From Vibrio sp. LaRot3 (GTDB lineage Bacteria > Pseudomonadota > Gammaproteobacteria > Enterobacterales > Vibrionaceae): a DNA stretch of 64,000 bases. Where the stretch lies: contig NZ_JAPPTI010000002.1 of assembly GCF_027587025.1 (NCBI RefSeq), positions 1-64,000 of the forward strand, read 5' to 3'. Numbering within the stretch: the stretch's first letter is position 1; each line of letters begins with the position of its first letter. The notes beneath the pieces were generated by a model, which saw nothing but the letters and a program-made list of their open reading frames with translations, did no database searches and was not told where the DNA came from. Made by a program: the position numbers and the translations under genes. Positions 44,892 through 53,842 of the stretch are shown one piece after another.

Positions 44892-46016
44892 ATGAAAGGA
44901 ATGATTTTAGCTGCCGGGAAGGGGACGCGTGTCCGTCCGATTACCCAATCGATTCCAAAACCAATGATTCCTATTTTGGGTAAGCCCGTAATGGAATCCA
45001 TGATTGAGTTATTCGCGCAAAACAACATAAGTAAAATCGTGATTAACACTAGCCATCTTGCAGAAGTTATCGAGGGCTACTTTGGTGACGGCCACCATTT
45101 TGGCGTTCAGCTTTCTTACTCTTATGAAGGTGAATTGGTTAACGGCGAGTATGTGAGCAAAGCGCTAGGCTCGGCTGGGGGAATGAAAAAGATTCAAGAG
45201 TTTTCTGGATTCTTCGATGAAACCTTTGTTGTTGTCTGTGGTGATGCATGGATCGATCTTGATTTGACCTCTGCGGTACGCCAACACAAACAGAAAGGCG
45301 GTATCGCTACCATAGTAACTAAAAATGTCATCGCCGATGAAGTGGAGAAATACGGTGTGGTAGTGGCGGATCAGCGCGGCCAAGTGACGAGCTTCCAAGA
45401 GAAGCCAAGTAAAGAAGAAGCGCTTTCAACCCAAATCAACACGGGTATTTACATCTTCGAGCCTGCGATTTTCGATTACATCCCGAAAGATCAAGAGTTT
45501 GATATTGGTAGTGAACTTTTCCCTAAATTAGTCGAAATGCACGTGCCGTTTTATGCCATCGATATGAACTTCCAGTGGTTAGATGTGGGCAACATCAGTG
45601 ATATCTGGGGGGTAACTCGCGATATTCTGGATGGCAAAGTGCCCGGTTATCGCATTCCGGGGACGCAAGTCAAAGCGGGTGTTTGGTTAGGTATTAACAG
45701 CGTGGTTGACCTTACTAAGTGCAACATCGTACCGCCGGCAGTGATTGGTAGCGGCTGTAAAATTGATGATGGCGCGACCATCATTGGGCCAGCGCTCATT
45801 GGCGCTAACTGTAAGCTCGATGCGGGCAGTAAGATTCAAGAATCACTGATTTTTGACAACATCCATGTGGCAGAAAATACGGCGGTGTATCAGCAGACCA
45901 TCTTTAACAACTATTGCATTGGGCATGATGGCAAACCATGTAATGACCTCAATTGGAAACACTTGCGCGCCACCCCTAGAGATCGGGTGACTGATGAGCT
46001 GACCTCCATGTCTTAG
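44892..46016 (+). CDS. Sugar-phosphate nucleotidyltransferase with left-handed beta-helix tail
   Basis: A 374-residue NDP-sugar pyrophosphorylase. The N-terminal nucleotidyltransferase domain has ILAAGKGTRVRPITQ, SIPKPMIPILGKP, VCGDAWIDLDL, FQEKP and NTGIYIFEP; the C-terminal part (about 265-345) has hexapeptide-type repeats (GSGCKIDDGATIIGPALIG). It resembles mannose-1-P guanylyltransferase or glucose-1-P nucleotidyltransferases; the exact sugar cannot be read. It probably supplies the activated sugar for the GT2 synthase. It lies between the STAS and kinase genes of the switch, tying precursor supply to the regulators. Confidence 0.88.
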   Translation: MKGMILAAGKGTRVRPITQSIPKPMIPILGKPVMESMIELFAQNNISKIVINTSHLAEVIEGYFGDGHHFGVQLSYSYEGELVNGEYVSKALGSAGGMKKIQEFSGFFDETFVVVCGDAWIDLDLTSAVRQHKQKGGIATIVTKNVIADEVEKYGVVVADQRGQVTSFQEKPSKEEALSTQINTGIYIFEPAIFDYIPKDQEFDIGSELFPKLVEMHVPFYAIDMNFQWLDVGNISDIWGVTRDILDGKVPGYRIPGTQVKAGVWLGINSVVDLTKCNIVPPAVIGSGCKIDDGATIIGPALIGANCKLDAGSKIQESLIFDNIHVAENTAVYQQTIFNNYCIGHDGKPCNDLNWKHLRATPRDRVTDELTSMS

Positions 46017-46029
46017 TGAGACCAATAAT

Positions 46030-46509
46030 ATGAAAGCAGGCAAATTAGGCAGTTTTTTCAAAATCTATCCCAGCTCGTTAGATGCCTCGCGCATTGCATC
46101 TGAAGACCTGATGAACTATTGGCAAGCAATAGGTGTGTCGGATGAACTCGCATCCCAACTAGAGCTGTGTGTGGTTGAGATGGTGAATAATGCCTATTTG
46201 CATGCTTATTCTGGTGAAGAGGGCTTACCCGTTGAAGTGGAATGCGCGATAGAAAAGGGCGATCACGATACGCTTTTGAAACTCTTCATTTCTGATAATG
46301 GCAGCGTGATGTCTCAACAGGAGTTAGACAGCAAGTTAGACAGCGCATTTATTGAACCAGATCCTTGTGATGAAAGCACTTGGACTACATCCGGGCGCGG
46401 TTTCATTATCGTGTCAAGTTTGATGGATCGCGTGCAGCTGTTTTCTGAGAACTCAAAGAATACCTTTCTTATGGTGAAAAAGCTCGATTGTGAACACGCT
46501 TCGGCATAA
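46030..46509 (+). CDS. RsbW/SpoIIAB-like serine kinase (HATPase)
   Basis: A 159-residue GHKL ATPase of the anti-sigma-factor kinase type. The N box EMVNNAYLHAY, G1 DNGSV and G2 GRGFIIVSS are visible. It is expected to phosphorylate the STAS protein on Ser56 and to bind either it or another target. No sigma factor gene is in the window, so its second partner may be an enzyme or a regulator rather than a sigma factor. Fourteen bases after the nucleotidyltransferase gene. Confidence 0.88.
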   Translation: MKAGKLGSFFKIYPSSLDASRIASEDLMNYWQAIGVSDELASQLELCVVEMVNNAYLHAYSGEEGLPVEVECAIEKGDHDTLLKLFISDNGSVMSQQELDSKLDSAFIEPDPCDESTWTTSGRGFIIVSSLMDRVQLFSENSKNTFLMVKKLDCEHASA

Positions 46510-46573
46510 GCGTGAGTAAATCTTCATAGGAACGAAGTTTTGGCTAGCAACAATAATAAAAGGGAGAGCAGGG

Positions 46574-48433
46574 ATGGATCATTATTTTAAGAATTTTGAA
46601 CATCGTGTTCCGCCAGAGCCAGTACCCCACAGTATCCCGCGTGAATTACTGTATCAGTACTTGGCAACGTGTAACTTGACTCTTGGCATGTGGTATTTGT
46701 GGTGGCGTTGGAGTTTCGCTCTCAATTATGACGCTCTATGGTTTTCATTACCTTTGGCTTTCGCAGAATCTTGTGCTTTTATTGGCTCAATACTGTTTAC
46801 CTACAACTTATGGAAAACAGAAGATGAACCTAAGCGTAAACCGCCATTCAAGATTGCCGAATGTGTCCACGAGACGGACGACAATCGTCCTATTAGCGTA
46901 GACGTGTTCTTCCCAAGTTATGATGAAGAAACCGATCTTGTGCGTTTGAGTATTGAAGACGCGCAAAAGATTCGCTATCCGCATCCCATCGACATCAATA
47001 TCTACATTCTCGATGATGGTAACCGCCCCGAAATGAAGGCAATGGCTGAAGAGATGAATGTCGGCTACATCACTCGTGACGGAAACATTGGTTTTAAAGC
47101 GGGTAACTTACGTAATGCGATGGAGCAAACCTATGGCGATTTCGTGGTTATTTGTGACGCCGACACCAGACCTTTCCCTTCCATTTTAGAAAATACTTTA
47201 GGTTACTTCCGAGACCCGAATGTTGCATGGGTACAAACTCCACAATGGTTCTTTGACTTGCCAGAAGGCGAACGCTTGCCGAAATTCTTGGCGCGTAAGC
47301 TGGGTAAATGGTCGTCATTCATCGGTACTGGGATAGAAAAAGTGTATGGACCAGTCACCTTAGGTGAGGATCCATTCGTCAACGACCCACAGATGTTTTA
47401 TGACGTGATTCAGCGACGCCGTAATTGGGTCAACGCTTCTTTCTGTTGTGGTGCGGGCTCGATTCACCGCCGCGAAGCGGTAATGGAAGCGGCGCTACGT
47501 GCTTACGCGGAGCAAATCACCAAAGAACAAGACGAAGTGGAAAAACAGATCCGTCGATTGACCAAAGAGAAACAGGTCGATAAAGACATTTCAGATAATC
47601 TACGGAATGAAATTCTGTTCGATACCGAGTTTACTCCATACAAATTCCACGTATCGGAAGATTTATACACCTCGATTGTCCTGCACTCAGACAGTGAGCG
47701 GAATTGGCGTTCAGTGATGCACCCACAAGTGGAAAGTAAAATGCTCTCTCCACAAGACTTACAAACGTGGACGGTGCAGCGCTTCAAATATTCCGGTGGC
47801 TCTATCGACATCTTTATGAACGATAATCCAGTGTTCCGTAAAGGGCTTAAGTTCAAACAAAAGCTTATGTATGGCGCGAGTTTTTGGTCTAACTTATCGG
47901 CGATTTGGAACATCATTTTCTTAGCTTGTCCGATTGTTTACTTCTTAACATCGATAGCACCAGTCAGTGCTTATGATGTGACCTTCTACATGCATTTCTT
48001 ACCTTATGTACTGACTGCCGAGCTGGCAATGATGGTCGGAACTTGGGGTGTTGCTGGCTACAAGGGTAAAACCAACTTCTTGTCTTTCTTCCCAGTTAAC
48101 ATGCGAGCGTTATGGACGGTTCTACGCGGGCGAAAAATCAGTTTCCCGACCACACCGAAAGAGCGACAAACCGGTAATTTCTTCAAATTGGTGCTACCAC
48201 AAACAGCGGTATTCTTATTGAGCTTGTTCTCGCTAGCGTTTGCATGGGTAGGGCACTCAACTGGTATGTGGGGCAATTATTCTTTCGGTGGTCTAGTGCT
48301 TAACACATTCTGGATTATTAACAACATGATGGCGATGTGGGGCATGATGGCCGCCGCATTCTGGACACCCCCTTCATCGGATGAAGACCAAGAATCTGCG
48401 ACAAATTCTGAGGAGCTAAAGTATGGCGTTTAA
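46574..48433 (+). CDS. Membrane GT2 processive polysaccharide synthase
   Basis: A 619-residue family 2 glycosyltransferase of the cellulose/curdlan synthase type. Two N-terminal helices (about 33-80), a cytoplasmic GT domain with VFFPSYDEE, Asp147-Asp148 (LDDGN), Asp195-Ala-Asp197, CCGAGS, Ser361-Glu362-Asp363 in place of TED, and Gln402-R-F-K-Tyr406 in place of QxxRW, then about five C-terminal helices. A charged insert of about 45 residues (310-355) precedes the SED motif. There is no PilZ domain. The divergent motifs argue against a standard BcsA; the product is probably a beta-glucan-like polymer, given the GH16 gene in the operon. It overlaps the next gene by 11 bases. Confidence 0.88.
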   Translation: MDHYFKNFEHRVPPEPVPHSIPRELLYQYLATCNLTLGMWYLWWRWSFALNYDALWFSLPLAFAESCAFIGSILFTYNLWKTEDEPKRKPPFKIAECVHETDDNRPISVDVFFPSYDEETDLVRLSIEDAQKIRYPHPIDINIYILDDGNRPEMKAMAEEMNVGYITRDGNIGFKAGNLRNAMEQTYGDFVVICDADTRPFPSILENTLGYFRDPNVAWVQTPQWFFDLPEGERLPKFLARKLGKWSSFIGTGIEKVYGPVTLGEDPFVNDPQMFYDVIQRRRNWVNASFCCGAGSIHRREAVMEAALRAYAEQITKEQDEVEKQIRRLTKEKQVDKDISDNLRNEILFDTEFTPYKFHVSEDLYTSIVLHSDSERNWRSVMHPQVESKMLSPQDLQTWTVQRFKYSGGSIDIFMNDNPVFRKGLKFKQKLMYGASFWSNLSAIWNIIFLACPIVYFLTSIAPVSAYDVTFYMHFLPYVLTAELAMMVGTWGVAGYKGKTNFLSFFPVNMRALWTVLRGRKISFPTTPKERQTGNFFKLVLPQTAVFLLSLFSLAFAWVGHSTGMWGNYSFGGLVLNTFWIINNMMAMWGMMAAAFWTPPSSDEDQESATNSEELKYGV

Positions 48434-49742
48434 ACAGGGATTATTAACTGCTCGACATCACATCGTATTTATTCTCGGTTTGGCCACGGCACTGGCCATT
48501 GCGTTTAGTATTGAAAATCGTCAGCAAGGCCATGTGCTGGGTAACATTACCTTTGAACAAGAAGAAGAGATCCCATTTAAAGATAATCGTGTATTAACCA
48601 CGCAGGAATTTGAGTGGGCTAACATTGCTTGGCAATACTTTGAAAATAACTATCAAGAGAATACGGGGTTAGTGAATTCCGTAGATGGTTATCCGTCTAC
48701 CACTATGTGGGATACCGCCTCTTACCTGATGGGTCTAATTGCAGCAGAAAAACTGAATGTGGTTAGCACTAGCGTATTCAAGATGCGAATGGAAAAAGCA
48801 TTAACCACATTAGCGCGCTTACCTTTGGTAGATGACCACTTGCCTAATAAAGCATATAACACTCAGACATTGGAAATGGTGGATTATGCGAATAATCCGA
48901 TGGAGAACGGCATCGGTTGGTCGGCGATTGATATCGGTCGAATTCTGGTACCAATGAACATTTTGATCTGGCAATACCCTGAGTTTAATAAGCAAGTGAA
49001 TGATGTTCTCAACCACTGGAATATCAATGAAATGCTGGTGGATGGCTATATGTTTGGTGCGCGCCCAAGTTCGAAAGATGGCAGCATGGAGCGAGTACAA
49101 GAAGGCCGTATCGGTTATGAAGAGTACGCTTCTAAATCCCTAGCCCTAATGGGACGGGACGTATTCAACTCAATGAAATACATTGATTTCTTAGAGTTGA
49201 TTGACGTCTATGGCATCGACATTCCAACTGATAAACGCGACCCTGCTGAGTTCCACGCCCATAACTATGTGGTGAGTGAGTCCTACATTTTGGACAGCAT
49301 AGAGTTTGGGGCCGATTCCGTATCGAAAATTTTTGCTCACCGAGTGTATCTAGCGCAAGAGCGTCGTTATGACGAGACAGGCATTGTGACGGCGGTTAGT
49401 GAGGATAACGTCGATGAAGCGCCGTACTTTGTTTACAACACGGTTTTCTCAGACGGTAAAAAATGGAATGCGATTTCTGATGATGGTAAAGACCAATCTC
49501 ACCTAAAAACCTTATCAACCAAAGCCGCTTTCGGTTGGTATGCCCTATATGAATCAGATTATACCGATTTGCTAATGGAAGAAGCGGGTGAACTCTACTC
49601 CAGTAAAAAAGGTTGGTATTCAGGCCGCTATGAACTGGATGGCCGCACCAACAAAGCCATCACTGCCAACACTAATGGCATCGTCTTGGAATCATTGGCT
49701 TATATAGAGAATGGACCTCTACTCACCATCGGTGAGCAATAA
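48423..49742 (+). CDS. DUF3131-type membrane-anchored protein (copy 2)
   Basis: A 439-residue protein with one N-terminal helix (HIVFILGLATALAIAFSI) and a large periplasmic domain of the DUF3131 type. Motifs: ENTGLVNSVDGYPSTTMWDTASYL (Trp96-Asp97; shown in pieces elsewhere), NKAYNTQT, GWSAIDIGRIL, EGRIGYEEYASK, DKRDPAEFHAHNYVVSESYILDSIEFG in its core, YFVYNTVF and ANTNGIVLE. Conserved Asp, Glu and Trp residues in an expected alpha/alpha toroid suggest binding or cleavage of a glycan. The start lies 11 bases inside the GT2 gene, so anchor and synthase are translationally coupled. Confidence 0.85.
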   Translation: MAFKQGLLTARHHIVFILGLATALAIAFSIENRQQGHVLGNITFEQEEEIPFKDNRVLTTQEFEWANIAWQYFENNYQENTGLVNSVDGYPSTTMWDTASYLMGLIAAEKLNVVSTSVFKMRMEKALTTLARLPLVDDHLPNKAYNTQTLEMVDYANNPMENGIGWSAIDIGRILVPMNILIWQYPEFNKQVNDVLNHWNINEMLVDGYMFGARPSSKDGSMERVQEGRIGYEEYASKSLALMGRDVFNSMKYIDFLELIDVYGIDIPTDKRDPAEFHAHNYVVSESYILDSIEFGADSVSKIFAHRVYLAQERRYDETGIVTAVSEDNVDEAPYFVYNTVFSDGKKWNAISDDGKDQSHLKTLSTKAAFGWYALYESDYTDLLMEEAGELYSSKKGWYSGRYELDGRTNKAITANTNGIVLESLAYIENGPLLTIGEQ

Positions 49743-49809
49743 CCATGATGCCAAAAATAAGACGAAAGTAATGGTTAAGGAATAAAAATAATAACGCAGA
49801 GGAAGGTGT

Positions 49810-51210
49810 ATGCGCAGGATTAGTTTATGTTTGATCGCTCTGGCCATGGTTGGATGTGGTAATAAATATAATCAGTTTTCAGAGGATATTGTTGACCGTA
49901 AAACGCATTGGGATATACCTCAACCTAGAAGTGGCGAGCTAACTGAAAAAGAGATGGACATGGCTCGGATCGCTTGGAAGTATTTTGAAAATAACTACCA
50001 AGAGAACACCGGCTTAGTGAATGCGGTAAATAACTATCCATCGGTCACTTGGTGGGATGCGGCTTCTTATATGGCGGGCATGACAAGTGCGTACGAGCTA
50101 GGGATCATTGAAAAAGAGGAGTTCGACTCTCGTTTGACTAAGATTCTCACCACACTCAATAAGCTCGATTTGTTTATGGGTGAGTTGCCCAATAAAGCAT
50201 ATAACACTCAAACTGCGGCGAAGGTGGACTACGGTAACCAACCGGGTGAAATCGGCTATTCAGCGTTGGACTTAGGGCGATTGCTGATTTGGCTACATAT
50301 TCTTAAGCATCGTTATCCTGAATTTGCCACCAGTATCGATTCGGCGGTACTGCGTTGGAACTTCTGTAACGTGGTCGACGAAAACGGCACCATGTTTGGC
50401 GCACTGCTTGAGCCTGGTAAAGAGGTTCAGTACCTACAAGAAGGGCGCTTAGGCTACGAAGAATACGCTGCGAAAGGGTTTGAACTTTGGGGCTTTGATA
50501 CCACTCAAGCGGCCATGCCTGAGCCATATGCCACGATCAACTTGTTCGGTTATGACGTGCCGTATGACACTCGAGACCCACGTAAACTTAAAGCGCACAG
50601 TTACGTTGTAACGGAAAGCTACGTTCTAGATGGTATCGAATTGGGGTGGGATTTAGTTTCTGATCGCTCACCACACGATAGCTCATACTCCCATGAATGG
50701 ATGGCAGAGTTTGCTTTGCAAATCTACCGTGTCCAAGAAGAGCGTTATCGTCAAACCGGTATCATCACTGCGCGTACCGAGCACCAGTTAGCAGGCGCAC
50801 CTTACTTCGTCTACGACACCATTTACACCGATGGTTTTGCGTGGAACACCATTTCAGAAGTGGGGGACTTCCTTCCTCAATTCGCTGCAGTTGCAATTAA
50901 AGGTGCAATGGGTATTTGGGTTCTGTGGGATACGCCATATACCGATTTGGTGTTCGATCATGTTTCTACAGCTTATGACAGAGAAAAGGGCTTCTACGAA
51001 GGGATATTTGAAAACGGTACTGGTTTAATTAACACCTTTACCTCGAACAACAACGGCATCACGCTAGAAATTCTTCTGTATAAACAACAAGGTAAATTGT
51101 TGACTTACAAGGATGATGTTGCGCCGAGCTTATGGGAAAAGGCACTAGAGTCACCATTTGGTTATGAGGGGCAATGTTTACCGCGTAAGAAAATTGAACC
51201 TGTAGAGTAA
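49810..51210 (+). CDS. DUF3131-type lipoprotein (copy 3)
   Basis: A 466-residue paralogue of copy 2. It has a lipobox (AMVGC, Cys16) instead of a membrane helix; Gly at +2 is compatible with outer-membrane sorting. All motifs of copy 2 are kept: TGLVNAVNNYP, Trp82-Asp83 in TWWDAASY, NKAYNTQT, GYSALDLGRLLIWL, EGRLGYEEYAAKGFE, DTRDPRKLKAH, VTESYVLDGIELG, YFVYDTIYTDG and SNNNGITLE. Copies 2 and 3 are the closest pair. AGAGGAAGG precedes the ATG. Confidence 0.86.
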   Translation: MRRISLCLIALAMVGCGNKYNQFSEDIVDRKTHWDIPQPRSGELTEKEMDMARIAWKYFENNYQENTGLVNAVNNYPSVTWWDAASYMAGMTSAYELGIIEKEEFDSRLTKILTTLNKLDLFMGELPNKAYNTQTAAKVDYGNQPGEIGYSALDLGRLLIWLHILKHRYPEFATSIDSAVLRWNFCNVVDENGTMFGALLEPGKEVQYLQEGRLGYEEYAAKGFELWGFDTTQAAMPEPYATINLFGYDVPYDTRDPRKLKAHSYVVTESYVLDGIELGWDLVSDRSPHDSSYSHEWMAEFALQIYRVQEERYRQTGIITARTEHQLAGAPYFVYDTIYTDGFAWNTISEVGDFLPQFAAVAIKGAMGIWVLWDTPYTDLVFDHVSTAYDREKGFYEGIFENGTGLINTFTSNNNGITLEILLYKQQGKLLTYKDDVAPSLWEKALESPFGYEGQCLPRKKIEPVE

Positions 51211-51220
51211 AGGGCGCTAG

Positions 51221-52603
51221 ATGCTAAAGAGTTGGGTTGTATTAGCGTTAGCAATACTTCTTTCGTCTTGTGGGGTGGTCTATCAAGGTGTGAATGATGG
51301 CATTACAGCCATCAATCATTCCCAAATGCTGCGGCAAGGTAGGCATGGCCCGTTAACGGAAGAAGAACTTGCGTGGGCTCAAACTGCGTGGAAGTACGTT
51401 AAAAATAATACTCAGTTATCGACTGGGTTAGTGAATAACTTGGATAGTTTTCCTACCACCAATATGTCCGGTATTGGTGATTACCTCATCTCGCTTTTGG
51501 CGGCCAAAGAGTTCGAATTTATTAGCAACAAAGAATATGACGAGCGCTTAACTATGGTGCTGACATTCTTGAACAAAATGCCATTAAGCCAAGGACAAGT
51601 ACCGAACAAAGTGTACGGAACTCAAACCGGTGAAATGGTCAACTATGGTAATGAATATCAAGATATTGGCTGGTCATCACTCGATGTAGGCCGTTTGCTT
51701 ATCGCTCTTGCCATCGTAAAAAGGCATTCCCCTGAGTTTACCGAATACGTTGATAAAGCGGTACTTCGTTGGAATTTTTGTGAGTTGATCAGTGCAGATG
51801 GTGAACTGTATGGCGGCGCAGTACACGAGGGGCAAGTGACGCGCTACAAAGAAGGACGTTTAGGCGTTGAGGAATATACCTCTTACGGCTACCTTGATTG
51901 GCAAATTGTGCCAGAAAAGGCGATGAACATTGAGCCCTATGACGTGGCAACGATTTACGATGTTGATCTGATTTTCGATGGAAGAGACCCTCGAATTTTC
52001 AATGTATTACGCCCAGTATACAGCACGCCTTATCTGTGGATGGGGCTGGAGTTCAACTGGGACAAAGTTGGGGATGTTTCTTCAAGTGATGCTACTCATA
52101 CCAACAATACCTTATCTGCAATGGCTGATGCGGTTTATTTAGTGCAACAAAAACGTTGGGATAATGAACGAATATATACCGCCCGCGGTGAGCATACCGT
52201 CTCAGGTGAACCATACTTTGTGTATGACGCCATATACGCGCTAGGTACACCATGGATTACGTTAGCTGATGATGGGGCATCTCATGATCATTTAGCCTTG
52301 GTATCTACTCGTGTGGCGTTTCAAATGTGGGCGCTGTGGGATACCGATTACACAGACCGCCTAATGGTGCTGGTTAAAGAACTCTATGACCCGCAACGCG
52401 GCTGGTATGAAGGTCGTTTTGAAATGACCAGTGCCTATGAGAAAGGCTTAAGCCTTAAAACCAATGCAGGGGTGCTAGAAGCCCTATTGTATAAACAGAT
52501 GGGCAAGCTGTATAAACATGGTGAAACGAAAGAGTACCGAGATGTGAAATTCAATTCTCGATTTGATCATCCTGGGCGATGCCTAGTGGAGACATTCCGA
52601 TGA
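51221..52603 (+). CDS. DUF3131-type lipoprotein (copy 4), altered active-site motifs
   Basis: A 460-residue paralogue with a lipobox (LLSSC, Cys17). It follows copies 2 and 3 along its length (TGLVNNLDSFP, NKVYGTQT, GWSSLDVGRLLIAL, EGRLGVEEYTSYG, GRDPRIFN, YFVYDAIY), but the Trp-Asp pair of the others is Ser83-Gly84 (TNMSGIGDYL), and TESYVLDGIE reads STPYLWMGLE, losing the Glu and Asp. If those acids are catalytic, this copy is a pseudoenzyme or binding subunit. The stop overlaps the next gene (ATGA). Confidence 0.86.
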   Translation: MLKSWVVLALAILLSSCGVVYQGVNDGITAINHSQMLRQGRHGPLTEEELAWAQTAWKYVKNNTQLSTGLVNNLDSFPTTNMSGIGDYLISLLAAKEFEFISNKEYDERLTMVLTFLNKMPLSQGQVPNKVYGTQTGEMVNYGNEYQDIGWSSLDVGRLLIALAIVKRHSPEFTEYVDKAVLRWNFCELISADGELYGGAVHEGQVTRYKEGRLGVEEYTSYGYLDWQIVPEKAMNIEPYDVATIYDVDLIFDGRDPRIFNVLRPVYSTPYLWMGLEFNWDKVGDVSSSDATHTNNTLSAMADAVYLVQQKRWDNERIYTARGEHTVSGEPYFVYDAIYALGTPWITLADDGASHDHLALVSTRVAFQMWALWDTDYTDRLMVLVKELYDPQRGWYEGRFEMTSAYEKGLSLKTNAGVLEALLYKQMGKLYKHGETKEYRDVKFNSRFDHPGRCLVETFR

Positions 52604-53754
52604 AGCGATGGATATGGATACTTTGGTTTGTATCGTCGACTTTAATGGCGATCGAGAAACCTGTAGTGGATGCGTTAACCACTCCGACATTACTGCTTGG
52701 CCAAGGGCGTTATGCGCAAGCTGCGGCGAGCTTTCACTTGCAAAGCACCATAATGTTAACGTTAGAAAAGCAGCTTGGTGTCAAAACCATGTGGCAAGCT
52801 GCGGGCCTAGCAGAAGGGCTTGCGGCGATTGCAGCAGAAAAGGATCAAGACCCGATCGCCTATGAGTACTGGGCAAATAGTGTGCGCTATTTTTTGATGT
52901 CAGGGTCTAACTGGGAAAGTGTGCAAACTGATCTGCACCAAGAGTTTGAACAAGCCAATACACGTTTGCAAAGTAACGTCTCAACGGGCGGTGCAGGAGC
53001 GATACTTAATAATCATTGGTTACAGCTCTTTACACTTGTTGAAGTGTGGCAAGATAAGCTCAATTACTTCGGTTATAAAGCGCCCTCATCGGAGTTGGCG
53101 ACCACAGTGATTCAATCTGCGAACAATCAAACCAGTGAGCCACAATCATCCGGTACGCAGCTCAAACAGTTCTCACCGAAAAAACAGCTCCAGCTAGATG
53201 CCGGCTTTAAAGCTAAGCAAACCTTCGACCCTTCATTAACTATCGCACCCAAACCCCAAGCAGCGAAAACGGAACAGAGTGCTGGGGATGCTCAGCTCAA
53301 AACTTCAGCGCCTCAAAAAACGCAGAGTAATAGCGCACCGCAAACTAAAACACCCCTAATTGAAACAGAGCGTTCGACACCGGTTAACCCCCAACCTGTA
53401 AAGCAAAGTTCTAGTGGCTCTGCGACTTCAGTTCCTGTGACTTCGAAGCAACCGACTTCAAAAGCGCCAGAAGTAAGCTCGGGTTTGATTATTGGGCCAT
53501 CTCAAACTGAATCGCCAGTAAAACAGCAAACAGACGAAAAGGGCATCACGGTGGTCACGCCAATCGACTTGGGCGGCAACATCGTCGAGCACGATCATGA
53601 TTCACTGCCTATCAATCAAAGGTCGCCAGCAGAAGCCGTACCAGCTGAAAATACCTCAGAGCAACAGATTTCACGCTCTAATTTAGATTCACAAAGCACC
53701 AGTGGTGTAAAAGCTTCTCAAAGGCGCAGTTTTGCACCAGTGGTAGAGGAATGA
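52600..53754 (+). CDS. Exported protein with Q/S/P-rich disordered tail
   Basis: A 384-residue protein not known to me. It has a signal peptide (WIWILWFVSSTLMAIE), an alpha-helical N-terminal domain to about residue 175 that reads like TPR/Sel1-type helices (GRYAQAAASF, AEGLAAIAAEKD, YEYWANSVRYF), then some 200 residues rich in Gln, Ser, Thr, Pro and Lys with no clear fold, ending in FAPVVEE. The tail could span the periplasm or bind polymer. The ATG at 52600 overlaps the preceding TGA by four bases, which fixes the start; a longer frame from 52579 lacks support. Confidence 0.75.
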   Translation: MKRWIWILWFVSSTLMAIEKPVVDALTTPTLLLGQGRYAQAAASFHLQSTIMLTLEKQLGVKTMWQAAGLAEGLAAIAAEKDQDPIAYEYWANSVRYFLMSGSNWESVQTDLHQEFEQANTRLQSNVSTGGAGAILNNHWLQLFTLVEVWQDKLNYFGYKAPSSELATTVIQSANNQTSEPQSSGTQLKQFSPKKQLQLDAGFKAKQTFDPSLTIAPKPQAAKTEQSAGDAQLKTSAPQKTQSNSAPQTKTPLIETERSTPVNPQPVKQSSSGSATSVPVTSKQPTSKAPEVSSGLIIGPSQTESPVKQQTDEKGITVVTPIDLGGNIVEHDHDSLPINQRSPAEAVPAENTSEQQISRSNLDSQSTSGVKASQRRSFAPVVEE

Positions 53755-53842
53755 CAACGACAATAGATGATTTTTTGACTCAGTCGGTTTAGTGGCGTGC
53801 AAACTTCACAATATGCATTACGCTTATTAGTGAATAAACAAA

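Noticed and set aside
46030..46509. Anti-sigma factor for a linked sigma factor.
   Set aside because: No sigma factor gene is in the window; only the kinase fold is supported.
46574..48433. Annotation as cellulose synthase BcsA.
   Set aside because: No PilZ domain, no BcsB/C/Z/Q neighbours, and divergent SED and QRFKY motifs.
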